Shown here in pieces: positions 13,013 to 20,680 of a stretch of DNA of 25,078 nucleotides; position 1 is the stretch's first letter, and each line of letters begins with the position of its first letter. The notes under the pieces are model-generated. The model saw nothing but the letters and a program-made list of their open reading frames with translations. It did not search any database and was not told the DNA's origin. The translations under genes and the position numbers were made by a program. The stretch is from Minisyncoccota bacterium (GTDB taxonomy: Bacteria; Patescibacteriota; Minisyncoccia; Phycocordibacterales; Phycocordibacteraceae): NCBI GenBank assembly GCA_018062165.1, contig JAGOSU010000003.1, positions 1 to 25,078 of the forward strand. Direction: 5' to 3'.

Positions 13013-15103
13013 CTAGACGTCCAGATTCGCAAGCTTCGCGTTGCTCTGGATGAACGACTTGCGGCTCGCAACATCATTGCCCATGAGGATGTCGAAGATG
13101 CGATCGGCTTCAGCTGCGTCATCAACGCGCACCTGCTTCAGCATGCGCTTAGTTGGGTCCATGGTGGTCTCCCAAAGTTCCTCTGAGTTCATCTCTCCGA
13201 GACCTTTGTAGCGCTGGATCGAGAACTTGGCCGGCTTCTTCTTCGCCTTCGTGTCTTCTTCAGTTTCCTCAGTCTCGTCTGGGGCATCTTCTGCCTGTGC
13301 CTCAACGACCTCTGCGTCCTTCCCTACTATCTTGAACTTCTCCTCGTCTGTGTACGCGTAGAAGACTTCTTTACCGCGCTTAATCTTGTAGAGCGGTGGC
13401 TGGGCAATGTAGATAAACCCACCATCAATAATCGGGCGGAAGTGACGATACAGAAGCGTGAGAATAAGCGTGCGAATGTGTGCGCCGTCCACGTCGGCAT
13501 CGGTTGCGATAATGACCTTGTGGTAGCGGAGCTTCGAGAGGTCGAAGACGTCTCCAATAGCGGTACCAAGCGCAATAACGAGGTTCTTAATCTGCTCAGA
13601 GGCGAGCATCTTATCAAGGCGTGCGCGCTCAATGTTCAAAATCTTCCCACGAAGCGGGAGGATTGCCTGTGTGCGACGGTCGCGACCAGTCTTGGCCGTA
13701 CCACCTGCCGAGTCTCCCTCCACAATGAAGAGTTCGCTTTCAGAGGCGTCCTTGGTCTGGCAATCAGCGAGCTTGCCCGGAAGCGTCATGCCCTCGAGCG
13801 CGCCCTTGCGGAGCACTGAGTCTTTGGCAGCCTTTGCGGCCTTACGAGCCTTGAGTGCAAGCAGCACCTTGTTCACCATCGAGCGGGCGTCATCAGGATT
13901 CTCTTCGAGGAAGGTGGAGAAGGCGTCACCGAAGACTGCCTCTACCGCGCCACGCGCTTCAACGGAGCCGAGCTTCCCTTTCGTCTGTCCCTCAAACTGA
14001 ATCTCAGGCATCTTGACCGAGATAACGGCGGTGATGCCTTCGAGTACATCGTCTCCTGTAAAGTTCTCTTCACTGTCTTTGAGGATGCTTGCTCCACGGC
14101 CGTAGGAGTTAAGGGTGCGAGTAAGCGCCGTCTTGAAGCCCGTTACGTGCGTACCGTGCTCAGGGTTGTAGATGTTGTTCGCAAACGCCATCAAGCGGGG
14201 CGTGATGTCGTCGGTGTACTGCAGTGCAATCTCCACCATGACTCCGTCCTTCTCCCCATCGACGTAGAAAATGTTCTTGTGTGCTGCCGTCTGGTGCTGG
14301 TTATAGAACGAAACGAGTGAGCGCAAACCTCCTTCGAAGTAGAAGGTCATTGACGGAGCTTCAAGTGCGAGCTCGCGGAGATAGAAGGCGCTCTGGTCAT
14401 CAACCTTTGCAAGGTTGCGGGCATCAATGACCGTGATGCGCGTACCCTTCACGAGGTAGGCCTGCTGGCGAAGATGCGCGACGATGCGGTTCCAATCGTA
14501 CTTCACCTCGTTGAAAATCGAAGCGTCCGCCTCGAAGGTGATGATGGTGCCGTTGTGATTAGAGGCTCCGATTTTCTTCACTGCTGCAGTCTGCTTTCCT
14601 ATCTTGTATTCCTGGAAGTGCGAAGCGCCATCGCGGTGCACTTCCGCGCGCGTGTAGACTGAAAGCGCGTTCACTACCGACACACCCACACCATGAAGAC
14701 CTCCGGAGACTTTGTAGCCGGATGCGTCCCCACCGAACTTACCTCCCGCGTGAAGCGTGGTCATGATGGTCTCAAGCGCTGAGACCTTCGTCGTTGGGTG
14801 CTTATCTACCGGAATACCGCGGCCGTTATCGACAACACGCACACGATTGCCTGGAAGAAGCGCGACTTCAATGTCATCAGCAAAGCCACCCATCGCCTCG
14901 TCGCGTGAGTTGTCGAACACTTCCCAAATGAGGTGATGAAGACCGTCAGGACCCGTAGTCCCGATATACATTCCCGGGCGCTTACGAACCGGATCAAGAC
15001 CTTCGAGCACCGTAATGGAGGAGGCATCGTACCCCTTATTTGCAGCACCAGCGGCGCTCTTGGCGCCGCCTACTTTAGCCTTTTCTGCTGCTTTCTTAGC
15101 CAT
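13013..15103 (-). CDS. gyrB: DNA gyrase subunit B
   Basis: This 696-aa protein is the ATPase subunit of gyrase, which introduces negative supercoils together with GyrA (not in this window). It has the GHKL ATPase fold with E-V-F-D-N65, G-R-G-I-P-V and the G-L-H-G-V-G-V lid, then the transducer, and then the TOPRIM domain with V-E-G-D-S-A-G-G and D-A-D-V-D-G-A-H-I. It ends with the Q-R-Y-K-G-L-G-E-M-N tail that contacts GyrA. A Glu/Asp-rich insertion (E-D-A-P-D-E-T-E-E-T-E-E-D) sits in the TOPRIM-to-tail region. The ATG at 15103 was chosen because an upstream GTG (15127) lies on the promoter. ParE is an alternative, but the tail favours GyrB. Confidence 0.95.
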   Translation of the reverse strand: MAKKAAEKAKVGGAKSAAGAANKGYDASSITVLEGLDPVRKRPGMYIGTTGPDGLHHLIWEVFDNSRDEAMGGFADDIEVALLPGNRVRVVDNGRGIPVDKHPTTKVSALETIMTTLHAGGKFGGDASGYKVSGGLHGVGVSVVNALSVYTRAEVHRDGASHFQEYKIGKQTAAVKKIGASNHNGTIITFEADASIFNEVKYDWNRIVAHLRQQAYLVKGTRITVIDARNLAKVDDQSAFYLRELALEAPSMTFYFEGGLRSLVSFYNQHQTAAHKNIFYVDGEKDGVMVEIALQYTDDITPRLMAFANNIYNPEHGTHVTGFKTALTRTLNSYGRGASILKDSEENFTGDDVLEGITAVISVKMPEIQFEGQTKGKLGSVEARGAVEAVFGDAFSTFLEENPDDARSMVNKVLLALKARKAAKAAKDSVLRKGALEGMTLPGKLADCQTKDASESELFIVEGDSAGGTAKTGRDRRTQAILPLRGKILNIERARLDKMLASEQIKNLVIALGTAIGDVFDLSKLRYHKVIIATDADVDGAHIRTLILTLLYRHFRPIIDGGFIYIAQPPLYKIKRGKEVFYAYTDEEKFKIVGKDAEVVEAQAEDAPDETEETEEDTKAKKKPAKFSIQRYKGLGEMNSEELWETTMDPTKRMLKQVRVDDAAEADRIFDILMGNDVASRKSFIQSNAKLANLDV

Positions 15104-15117
15104 GTCTTGTTGCTCAA

Positions 15118-15126
15118 AGTATAGCA
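15118..15126 (-). promoter_or_regulatory. Extended -10 promoter of gyrB
   Basis: TGC-TATACT on the minus strand, ending 14 nt before the gyrB ATG, is identical to the extended -10 of the GT2 gene at 17456-17464. The predicted leader is about 7 nt. Confidence 0.6.
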
Positions 15127-15190
15127 CGAAGCAAGCCTTTTTGCCCGTCTGGAAGTGGAAAAAGAGGGCTTAACTACGGGCTAAAATTCG

Positions 15191-16216
15191 CTAGCAAGTG
15201 TTCCCTCCCTTCACCGGCACCAGGTTGTTGTAGAAGAGGTCGGTCGGCTCCTTCCATCCTCCTTCAAGCGCAATCTGTCGCACTTTCTGGCGGTCGAGCT
15301 TAAGTGCACGAAGACACGCGTCCTTGAGGTCAGTAGAAACAATACCGTTCTCCCCCTCCCTGATAACAGAGGACGATGCCTGGGATGGAAGTGTGGCAAC
15401 GGGTACACCGCACGCATTGGCTTCAAGCATCACAAGACCAAGTGTGTCGGTGAGTGACGGGAACACAAAGACATCTGCGGCAGCGAGGTGAGATGCAAGT
15501 TCTGCACCAAACTTGTAGCCGGTGAAGATAGCCTTTGGGTACTTAGCTTCAAGCGACTTCTTTGCCGGACCATCGCCCACAATGTATTTGGTGCCCGGAA
15601 GATCAAGCGAAAGAAACGCATCAAGATTCTTCTCAACTGCTACGCGTCCCATGTACATGAAAATCGGGCGCTCGCCAGTCAAAGGTGCAGGGTTCTCAGG
15701 ATTGAAGAGTGCGTGGTCGACACCTCGATTCCAAATAACAAGATTCTTGAACCCATGCCCATCAAGTTCCTTGCGAAGAGACTCCGCGGCAACCATGACG
15801 CCGTCCCCACTGTTGTGGAACCATCGTGCAAACGCATAAATCCAAGACGTTGGAATACCGGTGCGGCAATGCACGTACTCTGGGAAGCGGGTGTGGTAGG
15901 CGGTGGTGTAACGCAGCTTGCGCTTCTTTGCGTAGGCACGCGCCGCAAGACCGAGCGGCCCTTCAACTGACACATGGAGGGAATCGGGGGCAAACTCATC
16001 AAGAATCTTTGCAAGGTGTCGGTCCGGGAACAGACATAGTTTAATTTCTGGATAGGACGGGGCTGGAATTTTAAAGCGGAAATCTGCAGGAGAAACAATA
16101 AGCACCGTGTGTCCGCGTCGCTCCAGCTCTTCCTTCGTCGCCTTGATGGTAGTTGCCACGCCGCTTATCTGCGGGAAGTACGCGTCAGTAACAATCGCTA
16201 TTTTGCTGCAATTCAT
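15191..16216 (-). CDS. GT4-family glycosyltransferase
   Basis: A 341-aa GT-B fold glycosyltransferase. The N-terminal Rossmann domain starts I-A-I-V-T-D-A-Y-F-P-Q-I-S-G-V-A-T-T-I, the acceptor-side glycine-rich loop. The C-terminal domain has the sugar-nucleotide site: Y-M-G-R-V-A-V-E-K-N (about 188-197) and F-P-S-L-T-D-T-L-G-L-V-M-L-E-A (about 257-271), with the E-x7-E-type pair. It most resembles the cytoplasmic-face mannosyl/glucosyl transferases that act on lipids (MgtA/PimB-like), but donor and acceptor are not certain. It probably helps make cell-envelope glycolipid or polysaccharide. A TAGAAT box lies 12 nt before the ATG. It is divergent from pheS. Confidence 0.88.
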   Translation of the reverse strand: MNCSKIAIVTDAYFPQISGVATTIKATKEELERRGHTVLIVSPADFRFKIPAPSYPEIKLCLFPDRHLAKILDEFAPDSLHVSVEGPLGLAARAYAKKRKLRYTTAYHTRFPEYVHCRTGIPTSWIYAFARWFHNSGDGVMVAAESLRKELDGHGFKNLVIWNRGVDHALFNPENPAPLTGERPIFMYMGRVAVEKNLDAFLSLDLPGTKYIVGDGPAKKSLEAKYPKAIFTGYKFGAELASHLAAADVFVFPSLTDTLGLVMLEANACGVPVATLPSQASSSVIREGENGIVSTDLKDACLRALKLDRQKVRQIALEGGWKEPTDLFYNNLVPVKGGNTC

Positions 16217-16228
16217 GAAGTCCAGGTC

Positions 16229-16234
16229 ATTCTA
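16229..16234 (-). promoter_or_regulatory. -10 box of the GT4 gene
   Basis: TAGAAT on the minus strand, 12 nt before the ATG at 16216; no clear -35. Confidence 0.45.
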
Positions 16235-16276
16235 ACGTACCTTTTGGTTATTACTACCTTGGTGCACCCCTATAAG

Positions 16277-16305
16277 TTGCGAAAGAGGCTTCCCTTCTCT
16301 ACACT
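16277..16305 (+). promoter_or_regulatory. Leaderless promoter of pheS
   Basis: TTGCGA (16277-16282), a 17-nt spacer and TACACT (16300-16305), with the ATG 6 nt later. Transcription should begin at the start codon itself. Confidence 0.6.
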
Positions 16306-16311
16306 CACCTC

Positions 16312-17442
16312 ATGGAGATAGTCATCCCCAAGGATGAGGAGCTGAGGCTCCGCAAGGTCGTCGAGGCCCGTACCGACATTGAGGCCGCGCGCATCAGGCG
16401 CTACCTCGGGATGCCAGACCTCTCCCGTACTCCGGGAAGCCCGCTGAACGACATCGTCGAGCGCGTAAAGAACGTGCCTTCACTCGAAGGTCTCGACATC
16501 ATCGAGATTCCGGAAATCGTCCCAGCCTCCATTTCCTTCGACCTCTTCGACTTCCCCGAAGACCATGTAGCGCGCTCAAAGTCCGACACCTACTACGTCG
16601 ACGACGAGAACATCCTTCGCACCCACAACACGGTCTCCTGGTACTACTACCTGCACGACCCAAAGGTCATAGAGAAGGCATCACGTGGCGAGCACCTCGG
16701 CGCGCTCTGTTTCGGAAAGGTGTACCGCAAGGACGAAATCGACCGCAGGCACATGAACGTCTTCCACCAGATAGACGGATGGAAGCTGATTCCGAACTCT
16801 GAAGGCACCCTTCCCGTCGAGGAACTCAAGCGCGTGCTCTCCGACATCGTGCAGACGGTCTTCGGCAAGGACACTGAGTTCCGCTTCAATCCTGATACCT
16901 TCCCCTACACCGACCCTTCCCTTGAAGTGGAAGTCATGGTCAATGGTGAGTGGGTTGAAATACTTGGCTGCGGCATGGTGAAGCCGTCGGTTCTTTCAAA
17001 GATGGGCATTGAGGGCTACAACGGCTGGGCCTTCGGCTTCGGTATTGAGCGCCTCGCGATTCTTTCAATGAAGCTTCCAGACATTCGCCTCCTCTGGTCT
17101 GACGACGAGCGCGTGAAGAAGCAGCTCGTGCTTGGCACGGAATTTAGCCAGGTGAGCAAGTACCCACCGGTGGTTCGCGATATTTCCTTCATCGTTGCGA
17201 AAGACTTTGTTCCTAACAACTACTTCGACCTCGTACGCGAGACCGCCGGTGACCTCGTAGAGCAGGTGGAGCTTCTCGATAAATACGAGAACGATGCAAA
17301 GTTCGGCGCGGACAAGATGAGCTACGCCTATCGCATCACCTACCGCAGCATTGACCGCACCCTCACCAATGCAGAAGTTGATGCGCTCCACAAGAAACTC
17401 GAGGAAGTGACCGTTTCTAGCTACCACGCCACCGTCCGTTAA
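16312..17442 (+). CDS. pheS: Single-chain phenylalanine--tRNA ligase (PheS core plus FDX-ACB)
   Basis: A 376-aa enzyme that charges tRNA-Phe. Residues about 60-260 are the class II PheS catalytic core: the F-D-F-P-x-D-H motif, motif 2 around G-K-V-Y-R-K-D-E-I-D-R-R-H, the F-H-Q-I-D-G-W strand, and motif 3 G-F-G-I-E-R-L-A-I. Residues about 280-376 are an FDX-ACB domain (Y-P-P-V-V-R-D-I-S-F-I-V to the end), which in usual bacteria is the last domain of the separate PheT chain. This layout is that of mitochondrial PheRS, which works as a monomer. The first 50 residues are short and helical. No pheT follows: the next gene is a glycosyltransferase 39 nt away. No PheT-type editing domain is present in the chain. 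Confidence 0.92.
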   Translation: MEIVIPKDEELRLRKVVEARTDIEAARIRRYLGMPDLSRTPGSPLNDIVERVKNVPSLEGLDIIEIPEIVPASISFDLFDFPEDHVARSKSDTYYVDDENILRTHNTVSWYYYLHDPKVIEKASRGEHLGALCFGKVYRKDEIDRRHMNVFHQIDGWKLIPNSEGTLPVEELKRVLSDIVQTVFGKDTEFRFNPDTFPYTDPSLEVEVMVNGEWVEILGCGMVKPSVLSKMGIEGYNGWAFGFGIERLAILSMKLPDIRLLWSDDERVKKQLVLGTEFSQVSKYPPVVRDISFIVAKDFVPNNYFDLVRETAGDLVEQVELLDKYENDAKFGADKMSYAYRITYRSIDRTLTNAEVDALHKKLEEVTVSSYHATVR

Positions 17443-17455
17443 AAGAGGCCATTTG

Positions 17456-17464
17456 TGCTATACT
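17456..17464 (+). promoter_or_regulatory. Extended -10 promoter of the GT2 gene
   Basis: TGC-TATACT, with the ATG 17 nt later; the predicted leader is about 10 nt and has no Shine-Dalgarno. Confidence 0.55.
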
Positions 17465-17481
17465 AGGCCACATTACGGCAT

Positions 17482-18735
17482 ATGGACCTGACGATACTTG
17501 CGTATCCGTTCCTCTTTGCGGCCATCTACTTTGAGGCCTTTTTGCTAGTTACTTTCCTTTCGCAACCAGCGAAAGTCGCGCGCGAGCGAATCGTATCTGA
17601 GAAGACGCCAGCAGTGGCAATGATTGTTCCCTGCTACAACGAGGAGAAGACTGTTGGCGGCACTGTCGAGTCTCTCCTCAAACTCGATTACCCTGCTGAC
17701 AAGCTCCGTATCATTCTCGTCAACGACGGCTCAACGGACACCACCGGTAGTGTCATGGACCGTTTTGCGGACAGCGCACAGGTATCCGTCATTCACCAGA
17801 AGAACGGCGGCAAACACGAAGCACTCAACGCAGGCATCGCTGCCTCTGAAGGCTACGAGATTGTCGGCTGCCTTGATGCCGATTCGTTCGTTCACGCAAC
17901 CGCACTTCGTGAGATGATTGCCACCTTTGACGACCCAATGGTCGGTGCTACCACCGCCGCTATGTCAGTACACAATCCAAAGAACGTACTTGAACACATG
18001 CAGAACGCGGAATACATCCTCGGTATCGCGCTTCGTCACATCCTCGCAGCAGTCAATGGCATTTACGTAACCCCTGGTCCCTTCTCGCTTTACCGCAGGG
18101 AGCTCGTTGCACGTCTTGGCGGCTTCCGTCACGGCCACAACACTGAAGACATGGAGATGGCGCTTCGCATACAGCGCGCAGGCTACAAGATTGATAGCGC
18201 TCCAAGGGCACGTGTTGAGACGGCTACTCCACGCACCGTCCCCTCACTCGTGAAGCAGCGCGTTCGCTGGACTACCGGCTTCCTTCGCAACATGACGCAG
18301 GAATACGGCGACTTCGTCGGCAACCCTAAGTACGGCGCACTCGGCATCATTGTTCTGCCGCTCGGTTTCTTTGCCATCCTGGGCGGTATTCTCATGTTCG
18401 GCGTCGTTATCTTCCAGATTGTTAAGGAGGTGGTGAACAAGATTCTTATCGCTTCCGGTGTTCCCTTCGATTACACACTTGGTACCTTGCTGCCAAGCTT
18501 CGGCAATGGCTTCGAGTGGTTTTATATTCCTGTTACCCTCTTCACTCTCCTCGCCATCGTCGCAGTGATTGGCAGCGTTCTCTTCATCGTCGTTGGTAAG
18601 AAGATCTCGAAGACTCCAGGGGAGCTTGGAGTCGGGATGTTGGGCTACATATTAGTCTACGGCCTCATTGCGCCTTTCTGGCTTATTGGGGCGGTCGCTG
18701 ACGTTGCAACCGATACTCGCCGTTCCTGGCGCTAA
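17482..18735 (+). CDS. Membrane GT2-family glycosyltransferase, processive type
   Basis: A 417-aa glycosyltransferase related to the cellulose/hyaluronan/poly-N-acetylglucosamine synthase group (IcaA/PgaC-like). There is one N-terminal TM helix (about 5-27). The GT-A domain has V-P-C-Y-N-E-E (49-55), N-D82-G-S-T-D, D132-A-D134, T-E-D223 and Q259-R-V-R-W263, the full set of processive-enzyme motifs. Three or so C-terminal TM helices follow (about 285-310, 345-370, 385-405). It probably polymerises a sugar and passes it across the membrane; the sugar is unknown. It is followed after 3 nt by a membrane thioredoxin-like gene, probably cotranscribed. Confidence 0.9.
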   Translation: MDLTILAYPFLFAAIYFEAFLLVTFLSQPAKVARERIVSEKTPAVAMIVPCYNEEKTVGGTVESLLKLDYPADKLRIILVNDGSTDTTGSVMDRFADSAQVSVIHQKNGGKHEALNAGIAASEGYEIVGCLDADSFVHATALREMIATFDDPMVGATTAAMSVHNPKNVLEHMQNAEYILGIALRHILAAVNGIYVTPGPFSLYRRELVARLGGFRHGHNTEDMEMALRIQRAGYKIDSAPRARVETATPRTVPSLVKQRVRWTTGFLRNMTQEYGDFVGNPKYGALGIIVLPLGFFAILGGILMFGVVIFQIVKEVVNKILIASGVPFDYTLGTLLPSFGNGFEWFYIPVTLFTLLAIVAVIGSVLFIVVGKKISKTPGELGVGMLGYILVYGLIAPFWLIGAVADVATDTRRSWR

Positions 18736-18738
18736 TAT

Positions 18739-19425
18739 ATGCCCTTCTACCTCCGCAACGCGCTTATCGCGCTCATCATCACACTCGCTATTATTGCGAC
18801 CGTGCTCTACGCAGTGAACTTCCTCAACGAGCAACGTGTTGCTGAACTGCGCGCCATTGAGGACCAGTTGGCTACCGACACCCTTTCTATAGAAACCCAG
18901 TACGCCCTTCTTGCTGAAGCACCTTGCGAAGGACTTGAGGAAGGTGCCTCCTTTGCAACTGAACTCGGCGGCCTTGGAGATCGTCTTGCCTTTGCTGAGG
19001 AGCGTGCGGGAGCAAACGACCCTGAGGTGCTCCGCCTCAAGGAGCGCTACACCCTGCTCCAGATTCGCGACTACCTCCTCACCAAGCGCCTTGCACAGAC
19101 CTGTGGCCTTAAGCCCGTGACTGCCCTCTACTTCTACAGCAACGTCCCTGGCGAGTGTGAGGACTGTGACCGCGCTGGCTATGCCCTCTCCTACCTCCGC
19201 CAGACGTACCCAACGCTTCGCGTGTACTCCTTTGATTACCACCTCGACCTTGCAGCCCTTAAGACACTCATTGCCATTGAGAAGATTGAGAAAGAGTTCC
19301 CCGCCTTCGTTGTGCAAGGAGAGCGCGTCAACGGCTTCACCACCCTTGAAGACCTCGAAGGTTCCTTCCCTAAGGGAGTGTTGATTCCTGCCGCAACGAC
19401 AACCGCTACTTCAACAAGAGACTAG
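18739..19425 (+). CDS. Membrane-anchored thioredoxin-like protein
   Basis: A 228-aa protein with one N-terminal TM helix (about 8-28), a helical coiled-coil-like region (30-120), and a C-terminal domain that looks like a thioredoxin fold. That domain has the strand T-A-L-Y-F-Y-S, then C140-E-D-C143 where thioredoxin has CxxC, a helix, the strand L-R-V-Y-S-F-D, and F-P188-A-F-V-V as the likely cis-proline strand. It probably sits outside the cell, where it could act on disulfides. Two more Cys (C63, C122) lie outside the CxxC. The acidic CEDC is unusual, so redox activity is inferred. It starts 3 nt after the GT2 gene and ends in a 4-nt overlap with the convergent PLP gene. Confidence 0.7.
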   Translation: MPFYLRNALIALIITLAIIATVLYAVNFLNEQRVAELRAIEDQLATDTLSIETQYALLAEAPCEGLEEGASFATELGGLGDRLAFAEERAGANDPEVLRLKERYTLLQIRDYLLTKRLAQTCGLKPVTALYFYSNVPGECEDCDRAGYALSYLRQTYPTLRVYSFDYHLDLAALKTLIAIEKIEKEFPAFVVQGERVNGFTTLEDLEGSFPKGVLIPAATTTATSTRD

Positions 19426-20171
19426 AGCAGGCCTCGGCCTGAGTTAACTACCACCACTCTCGCGTCCTGCGGGAGTCCTGCTTTCGTACGTGCTGCCCAC
19501 ACGACTGCGCTTGATGGCTCGCAGACATAGCGGTCCTTGTATTCGTCGTATACCGCGCGCACTTCCTCCTCAGTAAGACGGATGATGGGATTCCCCTCAC
19601 CTTCTATCTCTTTCATCTTTCCCTGGTATGGGGTCCATGGTGCAGAGAGCTTGTCGGCAAAGGATGGGTGCGTCTTCACCCCAATGCCAATAAGCTGTAC
19701 CCGCTTCCCGTGCTCCCTGAGGCCTTGTGCAAGCCCTACGTAGAGTTCCCCGCTCCCCACCGGACATACAAGGTAGTCATACGGGACCGTGATGTCTTTG
19801 ATGATAGCGGCGTAGGCGGCGGCATAGCCGTTAGTGACGTCCCAGAGTACTTCCTCTTCATTAGTGCGCGCGAGCGCTACTACCTCCTCGGGCTTCAGTA
19901 CCTTGCCGGTAAGGTCAGCCTCGACAACTTTTGAGCATTCGCGTGTCAGTGGTTCTTTTATTTCCTTGCTGAGGTGGTGGTCGATAATACACACAACCTC
20001 GATACCTTCGGGCCTTGCGTACTTAGCGAGCGAATAGCCCGCATTCCCACTCGTAATAAGACAGAGTGTGGTGACCCCCTCCTTCTTTGCCTGCGCAACG
20101 ATGTACTGTGAACGTCTATCCTTATGGGTGCCGTACGGGTTACGGCTTTCGTCCTGAACAACTATCTCCAT
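19422..20171 (-). CDS. PLP-dependent fold-type II enzyme (threonine synthase-like)
   Basis: A 249-aa enzyme of the threonine synthase / cysteine synthase superfamily. The PLP lysine is K17 in N-P-Y-G-T-H-K-D-R, close to the N-P-T-G-S-F-K-D-R of threonine synthase. The phosphate/substrate loop is T-S-G-N-A-G (40-45), and V-N-S-G-R-G near the C-terminus should face the PLP ring. It is much shorter than threonine synthase because the N-terminal domain is missing; the substrate cannot be told. A longer frame to 20231 is antisense-free but is tRNA sequence, so I start at 20171. That ATG shares its A with the CCA end of tRNA-Thr, and the Shine-Dalgarno GGAGG (20183-20179) lies inside the tRNA. Confidence 0.85.
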   Translation of the reverse strand: MEIVVQDESRNPYGTHKDRRSQYIVAQAKKEGVTTLCLITSGNAGYSLAKYARPEGIEVVCIIDHHLSKEIKEPLTRECSKVVEADLTGKVLKPEEVVALARTNEEEVLWDVTNGYAAAYAAIIKDITVPYDYLVCPVGSGELYVGLAQGLREHGKRVQLIGIGVKTHPSFADKLSAPWTPYQGKMKEIEGEGNPIIRLTEEEVRAVYDEYKDRYVCEPSSAVVWAARTKAGLPQDARVVVVNSGRGLL

Positions 20172-20246
20172 GGAGCCGCCTCCCAGATTCGAACTGGGGA
20201 CCTTCTCTTTACAAAAGAGTTGCTCTACCAACTGAGCTAAGGCGGC
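20171..20246 (-). tRNA. tRNA-Thr, anticodon UGU
   Basis: A 76-nt minus-strand tRNA folds fully. The acceptor stem GCCGCCT pairs with AGGCGGC; the D stem is GCTC/GAGC. The anticodon stem ACTCT/AGAGA has one A-A mismatch at its outer end, and the loop is TTTGTAA. The T stem CCCAG/CTGGG has loop TTCGAAT, and the CCA is encoded. The anticodon at 20213-20211 reads UGU (codons ACA, ACG). It lies 14 nt after the 139-aa gene of the rpsB-tsf transcript, and its last base is the first base of the PLP gene. Confidence 0.97.
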
Positions 20247-20260
20247 GCTCTTACAACCTA

Positions 20261-20680
20261 CTACACCTCCTCCTTCGTTTCCACCGGTGTCTGGCGGGAG
20301 CGGTGGAGGGTCTTCTTGAAGTACGACATGGTCTCAACGAAGGCAGAGCGCTTCCCTTCTACCGGAACAACGGAAGTCTTCACCTTGCCGCGCATGTAGC
20401 GCACAAGGCGGGTGAGAAGGCGCTCCAGGTAGCGAACGATGATGAGCGAAATATGCGCGACATCATGCACCACACGGCCTGAGACATCCTTGGTAAGGTG
20501 CCAAAGAAACGCGCTGAAATCTACGTGCTGGAGCGCCACTGCAACCCGAGACACCTTGGCATCAAAGGTCGCACGTGCTGGAGCAAAGAAACGCGTCCCG
20601 CGCTTCCCTTCAACAGCAGTTACCCCAAGAAACCCAACGAAGAGAACAAGAGACGCAATGAAGAACGCGAGGTACAGCAT
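20261..20680 (-). CDS. Small membrane protein downstream of tsf
   Basis: A 139-aa protein with one N-terminal TM helix (about 2-22, FFIASLVLFVGFLGV) and a basic, helical remainder with many Arg, Lys and His. Its middle part (VVHDVAHISLIIVRYLERL) may be amphipathic. I do not recognise the family. Its ATG overlaps the tsf stop (TAATG), so translation is coupled to EF-Ts. It stands between tsf and tRNA-Thr. It could be a membrane-linked translation or assembly factor, but nothing in the sequence proves it. Confidence 0.7.
   Translation of the reverse strand: MLYLAFFIASLVLFVGFLGVTAVEGKRGTRFFAPARATFDAKVSRVAVALQHVDFSAFLWHLTKDVSGRVVHDVAHISLIIVRYLERLLTRLVRYMRGKVKTSVVPVEGKRSAFVETMSYFKKTLHRSRQTPVETKEEV

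Noticed and set aside
15104..15127. GTG start of gyrB, 8 codons upstream
   Set aside because: It would overlap the extended -10 TGCTATACT; the usual GyrB-like start is the ATG at 15103.
15104..15190. Terminator between the GT4 gene and gyrB
   Set aside because: Only imperfect complementarity between AAGCC and GGCTT blocks; no convincing stem with a T run.
20172..20231. N-terminal extension of the PLP enzyme (20 residues beginning MVEQLFCKEK)
   Set aside because: It is read entirely from the tRNA-Thr sequence. The ATG at 20171 starts a normal fold-type II N-terminus and has a GGAGG before it.
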